From contig OX439002.1 in assembly GCA_949316495.1 (NCBI GenBank), positions 9,207,501 to 9,271,500 of the forward strand: a stretch of 64,000 bases of DNA. The letters are read 5' to 3'. The position numbers were made by a program, and so were the translations under genes. The notes under the pieces were generated by a model that did no database searches, was not told the origin of the DNA, and was given only the letters and a program-made list of their open reading frames with translations. This DNA comes from Amphiduros pacificus (lineage: Eukaryota; Annelida; Polychaeta; Phyllodocida; Hesionidae). Positions 23,001 to 63,492 of this stretch are shown here, piece by piece (position 1 is the first letter of the stretch; every line of letters begins with the position of its first letter).

Positions 23001-26000
23001 GTCTTATTCTGGGCATATGGTGTGTTGCAATATATGAGATAATACGCTGTCCCCTGAATGAATGTCTGATATTGAGGCGTCAGCCGATCCCTACCAAGTT
23101 CCTTTCATGACAGGGATCATGCCTTTTAGACATACTTTTATAATAGGTCTGCCAGGGTAATGTCCTCGTGCGTGGCACAATTGTATCTCAGTGAATGAAT
23201 GGCTTGTGAGAGGCTTCTTAATTCAATGTTTCTACATTCATTTCAAGCTTGTAATTGTCACATAAATATCTGCTGTTATAATGACGAATTAAAAAAAAAA
23301 AATTAAAATGTGACCTAAATCGCAACATCAAAAGTTCTTTTAAAAAATTATCCCAATTCAATTTTCTCACTGGTAAAAGTGAGAAATAGTCATAATTTTT
23401 GTGACTATAACGAGGTAATTCCAAGTGATTTCATGAAGGACACTATTAGAAATTTCAAGCACTAGCGAGAATATTTTGAATAGTGGCATAAGTTTACATT
23501 TAAATAGCACATTGAATTTACATAGAATTATCATTAATAAGATGTCCATGATGCTGTCTTACTCTGGGCATATGGTGTGTAATATTATGTGATATGTTTG
23601 CAGGCCATGTCCATGATGCTGTCTTATTCTGGGCATATGGTGTGTAATATTATGTGATATGTTTGCAGGCCATGTCCATGATGCTGTCTTACTCTGGGCA
23701 TATGGTGTGTGATATTATGTGATATGTTTTTGCAGGCCATGTCCATGATGCTGTATTGCTCTGGGCATATGGTGTGTTATATTATATGATATGTTTGCAG
23801 GCCATGTCCATGATGCTGTATTGCTCTGGGCATATGGTGTGTTATATTATATGATATGTTTGCAGGCCACGTCCATGATGCTGTCTTGCTCTGGGCATAT
23901 GGTGTCAACAAGACATTGGGGCAGGGTTATGCACCAGATGATGGACTGAAGGTCACTGAAAATATTCTCAACTCTGTATTCCAAGGAATATCTGGCAAGG
24001 TGGCTATAGACGGTGTGGGAGACCGATTGCTTGACCAAAGGTAAACAAGCTTATTTGGTATCAGTTACGAAGGTGTCAAAATTACTGCTTTTTGGCATAT
24101 ACTTTCCATGTCTACCAATAGATAATTCTTCTTTGCAAAAACAACCTTTGGTGTATGTATGTCACATTATAGAAGATATTAAACTGTTGGCACCAAGTTC
24201 GCCATTAATTCGTCTTCTCCAATCACACGTTTCTGACAAGCAGATAAACATTATAGGAATCCTTCCAAAAAGTAATGATGCCAATAAACATGCGCCAAAA
24301 TACCTCTATTGATATTCTTAAAAAATCAACTGTCATTATATATGTCATCAATGGCACGTCGTGGTTTCATTATCCAAAGACATTTCTAAAATTTGTATAT
24401 CTTACATTAAACCATGTGTGATGTACTTTTTATATTCATTTTAATGTCAATGACAACATTTATTTTCAAATATTTCGTCAATCGATAAAACATATGTTGA
24501 CTGCATATTTGTGATTAATATCAGACATGGTATTTCTAAATTATAACGATCTTGGCAAATCATTTTAATATCAATTATCTTGTACCTGTATCTCCTATAT
24601 ACTCGTAAATGTGTAATCTAAATACATTATGAATATGTCATACATTTAAGGGTATATTAAGTCCCTGCACTGTGAAAAGTATCAGAACCGTTCGCTGTAT
24701 TTTTACAGCGGTTTCAACTGGATCCAAATTAACAACAGTAAATTTGCATATTTTGGTGTCACACAATACAACATTAATTTGTACTGGAATTGATGGTAAC
24801 ATTCCAATACTGTAGAATGTACAGCAATATTTGTTATAATAACCCATTATCTCATACTTGGTGCCTCAAGAGAGTGTTCTGCACCATGTTTAATCATGTC
24901 TTAGGCCAGTTCTTCATCAAATCATGTGTTGATTTCTCTGAAATGAACATGATGACTGTCCAGGTTTGTTTTGACCTGGAGCAGAAGACATTTCAGATTT
25001 GGGTCATGGGGACCTTGAAACACAGACAGGTGGGACCCCTGTTGACAGAGACTGCAACCTTTTGTGGGAATCTCGAAACTGATGACTGTTCATGCAGTTG
25101 AAACAGAATTACACCCATTTCATATAGTGCTTTATAGGTGGCCTAGTTCACTGCATGTAGTAATATAAATTTAATTACATTATGTAAATGAGAACTTAAA
25201 TGAGCCACACACAACATAGTTCTGTACTTATTACCATGTTTTCACTGCTTTGCTTTGAGGATAAAGTTGATTGCAAATCCCATCTATCTGCAGTGGATAA
25301 GTATGAGATAAAGGCAAGAACATGAGTTTGTGCAGTGTTCAGGGAGACAGATCTCTCTCGTTGGTTCTGGTGGAAGGATCTCATTTGTCCTTTGGACTCT
25401 TGAAATCCTTCCACCAGAACCAACTTGAGAGATCTGTCTCCCTGAAGACTGCACTCACATGTTCTTGCCTTATTATTACATGACCAAAGTTTTCAAATGT
25501 TTTAACTGCAAAATCATAATAAAAAAAAAAACATTATTTAGATGAAATTAATCCATTTTGATACAATCAAAGTTCATATTATTTTATTATTGAATTTTGA
25601 ACTCAGACCTTTTGGAAGGGGTTTGATAAATAAAGGGATATCTCTTAACATCTGTAGAGAGATCCACTCTGACGGTGTCTGGTGTAAATTAACTGCACAG
25701 TTACTGCTAGTAACAACTATTTACAGTGTACAATTTCTTATACAATCTGCTGGCATGAGTTAATACCGACCAAGCTCATTATATGAATGGGCATTTGTTT
25801 GGTTGCTTTCGTTGCTGGCATGTCAGCTTTATAATAAGCGCTGAACATCTTGGTATTGTTTGTTTCCATCCCTTCCATCCACATTTCTCTAATCAGCTGA
25901 CATATCTTTCTAATAACTCACTGAAAATAGAGAATGACACCACATCACGTCTGTCGCTTGGTGGATAAAATGTGTAGTTGTAAGAAATGTGTAGTTGTAA

Positions 26001-29000
26001 GAAATGTGTAGTTGTAAGAAATGTGTAGTTGTAAGAAATGTGTAGTTGTAAGAAATGTGTAGTTGTAAGAAAGACTGGGATTTTGTAAATCACATTTGAA
26101 TTATATCTGATAAGTTAGTAATACATCCGTTCCGAAGCCATCCACCTCTTTCCCTTTGTTCCAAGTTGATATCTTATAATTACAACTGCATTACTAAATG
26201 GAAAACCTAGAAAAACTATGTAAAATATGTACAATATAGACAGTCAATGTCACTGACTAAAAAGCACAAATCCTTTGGCCTTAACGTGAAAATAAATGAT
26301 TCAACAATTTTAAAGTTGATTATGTCATTTTGTTGGTACACATCAATTTACATTTCTCATAATAAATACAATATTTTTTATCACTGTCCTAATTTGCTAT
26401 CTAAAATCAAAACCGAATATTCGTTGTGAACAAAGACATAAAACTGATTTAAAAGGTTGTTTGACAGAATTTAAAATCTGGTTAACTTTTTATGAATAGG
26501 ATGCTTGTCAGTGTGTAGTGTGTTGAATTGTTATTATAATGTGTCTTCTCCTACTTTTGCCCTAATATGACCTATGATCTCATCAAATCAGGTTAATACG
26601 TTAATCCATTCCCCCTTCAAAATATAGCCAGGCAATGCATGTTTGTCATATTACTCATGTGTGTGTGCATCTTCTCGGGGTGGTAGATTTCCGTAGTCAA
26701 GATTTTTTGGTGTGGTCAAAATATATTTCTGGTACTGAAGGTAGATTTCTGGTATTCAAATGATTTTGTTGAAACCTTTAACTTCAAGGTACATGACGGT
26801 TTTGGGTTGAGGAGTGATTTTACAAAAACAAAACTAAGTTTAATCCAGTAGATATATTTGTTTAGGGTTTTATCGTCACCTTCAATATCTAAGTTAATTC
26901 ATGATGAGACCTACTTTTAGCAGATTTAGTGCTGCCTCACCGAATTGTCATTCTGTTTTTTATCTTTAGAATATGTCCATAACTTCAGAGGTGGACCACA
27001 TTGTTGTGAAAAACATAGGGAAGTGATTTCTCCTGAGGGGGTTGCATAGTGGGCCCTTCTGACTCCTTGACTAATAGATAATAACTAGCAATCTTGTCAG
27101 GAAGGGAAGGAGACGAATCTGCCTGTAATTTGAACGGTCTATTAATGGTCATTCAAAGGACAACATCATGAGGGGCCTGTCTCGGCTCTTGAATCATTAT
27201 GGCATTCTTGTGTGTCTTATCTTCAACACAAAGGAGATGGGACTGAAGGAAATTACAATTATCATTCAGGGCTGTCTTGGTCATTGATAGTACAATCAGT
27301 TTGGGTGCCTTATAATGTTCAAGGCCACAAGCAGAGTGAATGGCTGGATTAATGCATCACATGCAAGAAAATTAACTAATGTGAAAAGGAAGAACAACAA
27401 TCCATTTCTTCACAAATGTTGTTTGTGTAGAGTTGGGAGATTATAACCAATCTCTGCCGTCTGGGAAGATTGAAATGATAGATGATGTGGTATAAAAGAC
27501 ATACGCTTTGATAGCATCCAATATTGCCTGACGTGTTGTCGTTTTAGCATGTTGAGGGTTTAGAACTGTGGTTCAGATTGGAATGTATATAAACATTTCT
27601 TTCGTATCTAGTTTTGTAGATTCAATGCATATTTTATTGGTGTAAGCAATTCATAACACAATTGAGGAAGTTCAAGATTCAGAAAAGAGCATTAGAATTA
27701 AGGAAAGTATACTATTGAAATCGTTCACTGTAAGATTAGTTTACGTATACATGCACATGTTATGAGGTGCCTTATTTCTGTCGATTTGCCCGAGTAATTA
27801 GGTAGAATTAGGTAGTAGTACTGGTATATTTTCCAGGTAGATATGCTGATTTTAAACCAGCTGGATGAAAAAGTCCAGAAATACCTCTCAGGAAAGATAG
27901 AAAAGCCAGAGAAGCTTCCAAACCTTTTTGTTGGAGTGTAATATGAACAGACCAGCCTTGCAATAGACAGCGATTTGCCACACATAGAATTATTGCGTTC
28001 ATTGCGGTCCATCAGAGCAGTTGTTTCACATAATTCAAAAATGATGTTACTTCATGTTCTGTATTCATTGATAAGATCTTAATTATTCTATAATAAGTGT
28101 GATTTGCCCTTTTACTGAGAACTTATGCCATATTTTTTTTAAAGGTGTAATATTCTATTTTAGAAGTTACGCACTAAATGACTTCTGGTTTTAGTTTTTC
28201 ATAAAAATAATAATCTGTCTGACTGGTTTTTATTACAAATGCGAATGTCCTCGTATAAACAGTAAAGGGATCACATATGATATAGATTGTAATGTCAACA
28301 TTTAGTACCATATTTTTTTGTTACATTTACATATAATATTCTTAAGTTAAACGCATAGACTACACAATGAACAATGTTAACATGAGCCGTCTGTATTTTA
28401 GATTACAACTTTCTCAGGTACTGAGAGAGATGAACACAGTGGTTTCACCTAAAAAAACATTTGGTCCATCTATACGCAACATGCAATATATCATTTGTCC
28501 TAAAGATTGCTGCAATCAGCTTCATACCCTAAATGGATGACGTGACAGACCTCTCTGGCTTTGATATTGTAGCTGTCTATTGTCATTGGAGAACAATTTG
28601 CCATGCATTTTATTTAGAATAACCTTTTTATGTGTTAAAGGGTCACATTTCACTGCAAGTGGATGAAAGTGATAAGTGTTCACGCCATATAAAATGTTTT
28701 TTTCGATGTCATCAAAATTACAGATAATCACTGTTGCAAAGAAGACCTTCATTTAAATCATGGCAAGAGAATAGTGATAGTGGCCTGAACCGATCGACGC
28801 AGTAACAGGTGATTCTCTTTCGGAATGATGCAGCATAAACCAACCCCAACAAGAATCGAATCTATGCAGCAATCCGCAGGGGCAATGAACTTTCCATTGA
28901 ACCACGTATTATGCTGTATTGAATGATTATTTAACAGACATATTTAAAAATACTTTGACACTTTTATTATAATTTAATAATATGTTGTCCAATCAGTCCT

Positions 29001-32000
29001 CAAATCATGGATGAGGTTCACGATTTATAGCATATTGGCATTATATATATTATGTTTCTGTTAGCTTATGAAATGAAAATATAAATGAATCGTTCATCTT
29101 CCAAATCATCATTTATACAAATCACCCTTCAGGGCTTTCCGGGTCCCATACTTTGTGAAGAACTGGTGTTTATTTCCTGACCATTTGGTATGGGTTTCCA
29201 GCTAGGATATCTATTTACCTAGGACAATGCAGTATCGGCACAGCGCTAATCCTTGTATGTTGATTTGGATTTGTCCTTAAGGCCATTGTACTCCAGATAA
29301 GAGACCAGCTGGACGGTTACAGCCCTTTTAGGCAATTTTAGTATGTGAGTTATTAAACCATCTCAATCCTATCAAGAAAAGAATTTTCAACATGGATGAT
29401 GACATGTGTACTGTTTGAAATGCCACCTGATGATTGAACATTGACTTGGAAAATTGATAAATTTCCCATTTCCACGCGGAGTCTTTTTTTTTAAATCATT
29501 CAACTTCATGCTTTGGAGAAGGGATCATCTGTGTCCCTAGATTTGTGTATTAAGGTATCAATCAGGGTCATTTTATTTTCCACCACACACTGAGAAAAAT
29601 AGTTAGATTGCGAAAGACATTTAGATATATTTCTGTGAGACAGATACATTTCTTTGAGACAGATACATTTCTATGGGACAGATACATTTCTTTGAGACAG
29701 ATACATTTCTATGGGACAGATACATTTCTATGAAACGACTATATTTCTATGAGCACTGTAAAATTCTCTGAAAAATTGCAAGTAATATTTGTTCATCCTT
29801 TGTTCAATTCCATATTTGTTCAAGCATTGATTTAAAATATAACAATATCTCAATCGCAATAGACGGACAGTCTTTACTTGTCATTACAAATGAAATTCGT
29901 GATTTGAAATTGGGTAATTGCGTGTAACTTTTCCGATGTTAAATGCAAAGCGACTGAGCACAATATGACTTTAAGAGTTAGTATTGAGTCTCCGCTTCAG
30001 GTGTATCATTTTGAGAAACGACAAATGTGCATGCTCAAGTTTGTTAAAGAAATAAGATAGAAAAAGTGTGTCTAATGGATTGATTAACTACTCTGCATTA
30101 CATAGGTAGTATTCAATTACTACCTCTGTAGTCATTGCCCTGTTTTTGATTTCATTCAAATTTTGGAAATTCCCGAGTCAGAAATTCATCAAATCTGAAT
30201 TAACCAACATTAGGTCAAAAACTGTAACCATGTGTCAGGCACATACACTGACCAATCAGTACAACTGCCAATACAAAACAAATCAAATTATATTCTTTCA
30301 CCACTGAGTTGACAGCCAGATTTTTCTGAATACTAATGACTTGTGCTGGATTGTGTGCGCACATTTATAGCTTTGATGCCAGGGATTGATATGATAGAGA
30401 AGTCCTGCTGTGGAGGGTATTGATTAACTTGTTTACACACAACAATGTATGAAAGTAGATTATCGAAGGAGGTCAGGAGCAGTGACGCAGTTGCCTCAGC
30501 ATAAGCGTATCAGCACCAGTGATCCAAAGATCGTGGTTTCAATGTCCGGTCATGTCCTCATTTAATTCATGATACCATTTATCATAAGAGATAATGAGGC
30601 CTATGGGTTAACCCGTTGTCCCCGTAAATCTGTGACTGGGTGGATTGTAAGGACCTGCTACATAACAATTCGGGGAGGCAGCTCTGTAGGTCTCGTCATG
30701 ATATTCCCGAAATGACCTTGGAAGTGACGTAAACCCCAAACCAAACAAACAAATTATCTAAGGGGATGTCTGTGGTAAAACATAAGTTGGTATATCAGAT
30801 TTAACAGTTAGAGGTTTCAACTTCTGAAAGAACATTATATGTAATAGGGATCGTTTCATGATAAGGATTATACTGGTCCTTGCAGAGAAAATCTTCACCA
30901 AACATGTTGAGAACAAAAGCTTAAAATTGCATAAATAATTGGAACTAGCGTGAACTAATTTAGAAATGGAAAATTAACATCGATGGAGACTAGTCTTGGG
31001 GCAATTGTTAATGGTTTATCGGGGACACTCATGGAGACAAAAATCATGTTTGTCGAAGAAAGCATGCCTTGAGTTTGAAAGGCATTCATGGTTGGTATAT
31101 GTACCTTATATGTGCCCGTAGTGCCTTAACTTTGACACGATTGACAGTCTTGAAACAGGACACCAGTTTTGTTGAAGGCATTTTAAGATTAAATCCTAAT
31201 CAAATATTCAAACAATAATATGAACGAACGAAACCCATTTTTTATATAAATGGGACAAGTTCCTTCATCAAAAATGATTTATACATATCTTACAAAATAA
31301 CATTTTGAATGTGACTTATGACAGTGTTAAATGGTAACAAGCTCACAATTGTTTTCCAGAATTGTTATCATTCAAGATGGACGAAAAGTAGTTCTGGCCG
31401 AATGGTATGCAGCTGATTCTGAAATGAAGAAGGTCTATAAATCGGATGTAGCAGATGATTGGTCTGGAATCGTCTGGCCCGGAAACTTCTCTTCTGTTCC
31501 CCGGGATTCTCCCATGTGTGGCTGGAGGAATGAGCGGTGTGAAATAGAGAACAAAGATCGTGCAGTAACCAACTCTCTGGCGACGGTCGGGATAATAGCG
31601 TCTTTGGTTTCTATTGTTGTAGGACTAATGATTTTCAAAAAATATACTTACAAAAAGGATCTAAAAAAAGTTGAAAATCTTAATATCGATTTAAATGAAA
31701 TAGTATTTGAAAAAGGAACGTCTACTGACAGAAAACCTGGATATTTTCCAGTCCAAACAAAACAAACATTTGGAAGATACAAAGGGAAAAATGTTTATTT
31801 GAAATATTCAGATGTTCCTATTAATATAACTTCTCGTCTAATTCTAGTAGAATTGAAGAAAATGAGAGATATAAAGCATGAAAATATTGTCCAATTCATC
31901 GGAATATGTTCTGAAGCAAAGAGTAGTTGTATTATTTTGGAAAACGCTGTCAGGGGTAGTGTAAAAGACGTGATAGAAAATCAGGATGTCAAACTTGACT

Positions 32001-33304
32001 GGGATTTCAAAGTATCAATTATCAAAGATATTTTGTTTGGGTTGCGTTATCTGCAAGGAACTCCAATAGGATATCATGGTCATTTAACCAGTATGAAATG
32101 TCTTCTAGATAAAAGATGGGTTTGTAAAATAACAGGGCATGGCTTAAGAGTTATCAGGAGTGTTTCATCCATGTATTTGACCCCTGATAACCATGATGAT
32201 ATTAATGGTAAAAAACTTTGGATGGCCCCGGAAGTGTTGAGAGATACCTCCCCCCAAAAATACATGAAACATTCAAACAAAATTGACATATTTAGCTTTG
32301 GTATCATCCTTCAAGAACTGGTTTTAGAATCATCTCCATATGCATATAACATTAATTACCAGTGCGAATTAGACCCAAAACAGATAGTTGAAAAGGTGAA
32401 GGACTTATGCTCTCCTCCATTTAGACCTATGGTTCCTGACCTGCTCTGCCCAAAGGAATGGTTTGATTTCATGAGTACTTGTTGGGCGGAAGATCCTGCT
32501 TCCCGCCCTAATGTCAACGAAGCTCTCCAGAGGCTGAGAGCAGTGCATAAGGGCAAAAGTCTTGAACTCGCTAGCAGTTTGGTCACTCGCTTAGAATCTC
32601 ATACAAAGGACCTCGAGAACCGTGTCATTGACAGAACTCAAGATCTTAATGCTGAAAAGAGCCGAGTGGAGACTCTACTCAGTGAACTTCTTCCACAGAG
32701 TATAGCACGTCAACTCATGCAGGGGCAACACGTTATTCCCGAGACTTTTAAATGTGTCTCTATCTTTTTCTCAGATATTGTTGGCTTTACAAGAATATCA
32801 GCTAGGGCAACTGCATTGGAAACATTGGTTTTATTGAACAATATGTATACTGTATTTGATGACTTATCAGAATGCTATGATGTGTTCAAGGTTGCGACTA
32901 TAGGTGATGCGTACATGGTGGCCAGCGGGGTTCCCATCAGAAATGGAGATTCACATGCTGAGCAAATATGCAGAATGGCGCTCACATTTCTAGATGGTGT
33001 GCATAATTTGGACATTCCTCATCTTCCAGAAGAACATTTGAAGCTTCGCATTGGCATCCACTCTGGCCCTTGTGTGGCTGGGGTTGTCGGTGTGAAGACA
33101 CCAAGATATCTCTTATTTGGAGACACAGTAGATATTGCTATTAAGATGGAATCTGGTGGAAAGGAAATGAGAATTCAAGCAAGCCAAGCTACAGAAGCGC
33201 TGGCCAGAAACATTCCAGACATCAACTTTATACTGAGGCATGCTGTCACAATAAAAGGAAACATTTTGAATACATTTTGGGTTCAGAAAAATATAACTAT
33301 TTAA
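10061..33304 (+). CDS. Receptor-type guanylate cyclase (natriuretic-peptide-receptor-like), multi-exon gene
   Basis: The gene model joins exons 10,061-11,087, 23,866-24,040, an uncertain exon from 24,709, and 31,360-33,304. Domain order is signal peptide, extracellular ANF-receptor ligand-binding domain, one transmembrane helix, kinase homology domain, signalling helix and class III nucleotide cyclase domain. That order defines membrane guanylate cyclases, which make cGMP in response to extracellular ligands at the plasma membrane. Donors and acceptors are consensus and phases agree across the first two introns. The link between the exon at 24,709 and the last exon is not resolved. Several active-site residues differ from the family consensus, so cGMP synthesis is doubtful. 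Confidence 0.88.
13832..17243. repeat. Recent 1,706-bp direct tandem duplication
   Basis: Copy 1 spans 13,832-15,537 and copy 2 spans 15,538-17,243, abutting exactly at TTTCTTT|GACCTTTC. By eye about 20 substitutions and one 1-bp insertion separate them (roughly 99% identity). No gene is visible. The open frames it contains occur twice and carry no family signature. Just left of copy 1, TGACCTTGA occurs at 13,821-13,829 and again at 13,843-13,851. Confidence 0.95.
17532..20215 (+). repeat. 61-bp satellite-like array, 44 copies, derived from a SINE B-box region
   Basis: The unit starts TTTGTCATATAAGTGGAGG and contains the tRNA-type B box GGTTCGACTCC or a variant. Spacing is exactly 61 bp throughout. 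Subtypes differ at the box (GGGTTCGAC, GGTTTCGAC, GGTTTCAAC, GGATTCGAC) and at TCAGCAC versus TCGGCAC, and they often alternate. The unit matches the middle of the SINE at 2,689-2,879. The array's right flank (TTTCACACTGATTAA) also matches that SINE's next bases, so the array grew inside a resident SINE. Overlapping 60-codon frames (all beginning GTG) are an artefact of the period. Confidence 0.95.
20216..20719. other. Intron sequence right of the array, nothing recognised
   Basis: The first 20 bases continue the SINE. The rest is AT-rich without a recognised gene or repeat. Confidence 0.45.
20720..21950 (-). mobile_element. LINE remnant (CR1/Jockey-like reverse transcriptase), split by MITE A
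   Basis: On the minus strand 21,679-21,950 encodes a decayed YRPVSNVAYLYKLDESAVAK block, followed by FQSAYKEFYSTETTLLKVQN. 20,727-21,047 encodes VNGLGVFFDQEVTM, NISHIRNSLDKTTANALA, FVTSTLVYGNSLYAGLP and CWLPVQARIDFKI. These are consecutive hallmarks of CR1-type enzymes, but the catalytic centre between them is missing. The family A MITE at 21,061-21,678 sits between the two parts. The copy is long dead. Confidence 0.8.
21061..21678 (+). mobile_element. Complete MITE family A (reference copy)
   Basis: Terminal inverted repeats are ATGCCTCAGTCACATTTGCA... at 21,061-21,083 and the inverse at 21,656-21,678, differing at one position. The interior has GC-rich subterminal blocks (CATCGGCCG) and at least five AGACGTCT palindromes near 21,225-21,345. 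No coding sequence. Target duplication is ambiguous, because AT at the ends could belong to the repeat or the target. Other copies are at 1-1,792, 6,623-6,850 and 38,285-38,372. Confidence 0.88.
21965..22930 (-). repeat. Unclassified dispersed repeat, copy 2 (inverted)
   Basis: Reverse-complement relative of 7,165-7,985. It contains AAGCGAACGGAGACGACGAG, the AGACAGTGGAATTACAAGAT block and CTGAGGGGCCTGCAGATCAC. It also has a 200-bp stretch near 22,060-22,250 that is absent from the other copy. Confidence 0.7.
23539..23865 (+). repeat. Tandem duplications of an exon's 3' splice site (five extra copies, 65 bp)
   Basis: Each unit holds TATGTTTGCAG followed by about 36 bases nearly identical to the start of the next exon (GCCATGTCCATGATGCTGT and onward to GGGCATATG), then GTGTGT and AT-rich sequence. 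Units start at 23,539, 23,604, 23,669, 23,736 and 23,801; the sixth, at 23,866, is the real exon. A decayed copy lies near 22,985. Each copy brings a potential acceptor of the same strength as the real one. Confidence 0.92.
23866..24040 (+). CDS. Guanylate cyclase exon: end of the ligand-binding domain
   Basis: The exon follows TTTGCAG and joins the previous exon in phase 1 to read VYAG-HVHDAVLLWAYGVNKTL. This is the conserved HVYDAVLLWA-x-GVNKTL region of natriuretic-receptor ligand domains. It ends at CTTGACCAAAG before GTAAAC (phase 2). The residues GKVAIDGVGDRLLDQ match the usual G-x-x-x-ID-x-NGDR segment. Confidence 0.92.
24709..24790 (+). CDS. Possible guanylate cyclase exon (juxtamembrane), 3' end uncertain
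   Basis: A good acceptor (TATTTTTACAG) precedes an open stretch that continues phase 2 of the previous exon as S-GFNWIQINNSKFAYFGVTQY. This suits the strand after GDR...D in family members. The frame meets TGA at 24,791 before a donor in the phase needed to reach the exon at 31,360. A donor at AACAACA|GTAAAT would give phase 1. Either an additional small exon is unseen or this exon is not used. Confidence 0.4.
25311..25471. repeat. Long near-perfect inverted repeat (68-bp arms, 24-bp loop)
   Basis: The left arm 25,311-25,379 starts AAGGCAAGAACATGAGTTTG. It is the inverse of the right arm 25,404-25,471, which ends TCACATGTTCTTGCCTT, with few mismatches. A transcript of the intron would fold into one long hairpin. 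It could be a MITE, a decayed fold-back element or a small-RNA precursor. No second copy is seen in the window. Confidence 0.85.
25971..26072 (+). repeat. 17-bp minisatellite, six copies
   Basis: Six exact or near-exact copies of TGTGTAGTTGTAAGAAA. Confidence 0.97.
26858..26955 (-). mobile_element. SINE family 2, 3' fragment
   Basis: Matches only the tail-side third of the family (GATGAGACCTACTTTTAGCA, then AGTGCTGCCTCACCGAATTG). This is a 5'-truncated copy. Confidence 0.7.
29634..29750 (+). repeat. 19-bp minisatellite, about six copies
   Basis: The unit is close to GAGACAGATACATTTCTTT, with GGG and CTAT variants. Confidence 0.9.
30236..30345 (-). repeat. Dispersed repeat, copy 2 (see 3,866-3,960)
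   Basis: Inverse of the segment at 3,866-3,960, including CTGACCAATCAGTACAACTG and a TTGACAGCCAGATT stretch. Confidence 0.6.
30470..30755 (+). mobile_element. tRNA-derived SINE family 2, diverged copy
   Basis: The head is near GACGCAGTTGCCTCAGCATA, the B box is decayed (GGTTTCAATG), and the tail reads GACGTAAACCCCAAACCAAA. More diverged than the copy at 8,069, hence older. Confidence 0.75.
31360..33304 (+). CDS. Guanylate cyclase last exon: membrane helix, kinase homology domain, cyclase domain
   Basis: The acceptor TTTTCCAG precedes 31,360. The juxtamembrane part has the paired Cys of family members (PMCGW, ERCEI). The helix is near 31,571-31,637 (LATVGIIASLVSIVVGLMIF). The kinase homology domain (about 31.8-32.55 kb) shows HENIVQFIGIC and LWMAPEVLR. 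Its DFG-equivalent reads ITGHGL where the family has ITDYGL, so it is a pseudokinase even by the standards of the family. The signalling helix is near 32.59-32.70 kb. In the cyclase domain both metal Asp are kept (FFSDIVGFT at 32,764; IGDAYM at 32,900). However, KVETIGD reads KVATIGD (32,894), PRYCLFGD reads PRYLLFGD (33,110), and NTASR reads DIAIK (33,131-33,145). One exon for this whole region is unusual. Confidence 0.93.
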
Positions 33305-33378
33305 AGTAGAACAAGGTTCAATTGTATTTATCGAACGCATTATAATTCTAACCTTTAATGAGAAAGCCTAGTGATTAT

Positions 33379-33384
33379 AATAAA
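33379..33384 (+). promoter_or_regulatory. Candidate poly(A) signal of the cyclase gene
   Basis: AATAAA lies 75 bp after the stop codon. A second AATAAA is at 33,597-33,602. Confidence 0.5.
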
Positions 33385-33414
33385 CTCAGAACAAAGACTT
33401 GGGTAAAAATTGGG

Positions 33415-33420
33415 TTTATT
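33415..33420 (-). promoter_or_regulatory. Candidate poly(A) signal of the vWA-collagen gene
   Basis: TTTATT on the + strand reads AATAAA on the minus strand, 384 bp after that gene's stop. It lies beyond the cyclase gene's second signal, so the two 3' UTRs would overlap if both are used. Confidence 0.4.
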
Positions 33421-33803
33421 TGCTATGTAACAATGCGTTACAAGAATCAATAAGATATGCCTAATATTTGGAATCTACAGTTACCTCATAGAATTCAGAA
33501 ACCAAAAGACAGCATCAAGTGCCATAGATGTCTGGTGAATGATAAACTATTCATTGTCTTTTAAGATATATAGATATTTTTAAATTTTGAAATAGTAATA
33601 AATACCACTTCCTAAAAGTCGATAACAAATATGATAATTCAGAAATAAACTAATATGAGTTTCTATCTAACATGGGTAAAATCTGGCATTATCTGATATG
33701 TTATAAAAACTATAACAAAACTACATGTAAACATACCCTGTCATATTTCAAATAATGTCGTGTTTATAGCTGCATATTTTCGTTAGAGCTAATTAACTTG
33801 TTG

Positions 33804-63492
<29,689 letters not shown>

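Larger units (their letters stand above)
11088..23865 (+). other. Large intron of the guanylate cyclase gene (12.8 kb)
   Basis: It begins GTGAGT and ends TTTGCAG. It contains, in order: featureless AT-rich DNA (11.1-13.8 kb), a 1.7-kb tandem duplication, the 61-bp array, a LINE remnant split by a MITE, a dispersed repeat, and five tandem copies of the next exon's acceptor boundary. The stretches at 11.1-13.8 kb, 17.25-17.53 kb and 22.95-23.5 kb show nothing else. One exception is a decayed single copy of the acceptor repeat near 22,985. Confidence 0.8.
24798..31359 (+). other. Intron region of the cyclase gene
   Basis: It contains a 161-bp hairpin (25,311), two minisatellites (25,971; 29,634), SINE pieces (26,858; 30,470) and an old repeat (30,236). 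No coding exon with a family signature was recognised, although one small juxtamembrane exon may be hidden here. 26.1-26.8 kb, 27.0-29.6 kb and 30.8-31.3 kb are otherwise plain. Confidence 0.5.
33305..33803. other. Intergenic space between two convergent genes
   Basis: Only 499 bp separate the two stop codons. It is AT-rich, with poly(A) signals on both strands and no other structure seen. Confidence 0.7.

Noticed and set aside
24013-24312. 99-codon open frame after the second cyclase exon
   Set aside because: It reads out of frame through the donor into intron, with no family match.
25783-25968. 61-codon open frame (MNGHLFGCFRCWHV)
   Set aside because: No family signature, and it lies in intron next to a minisatellite.
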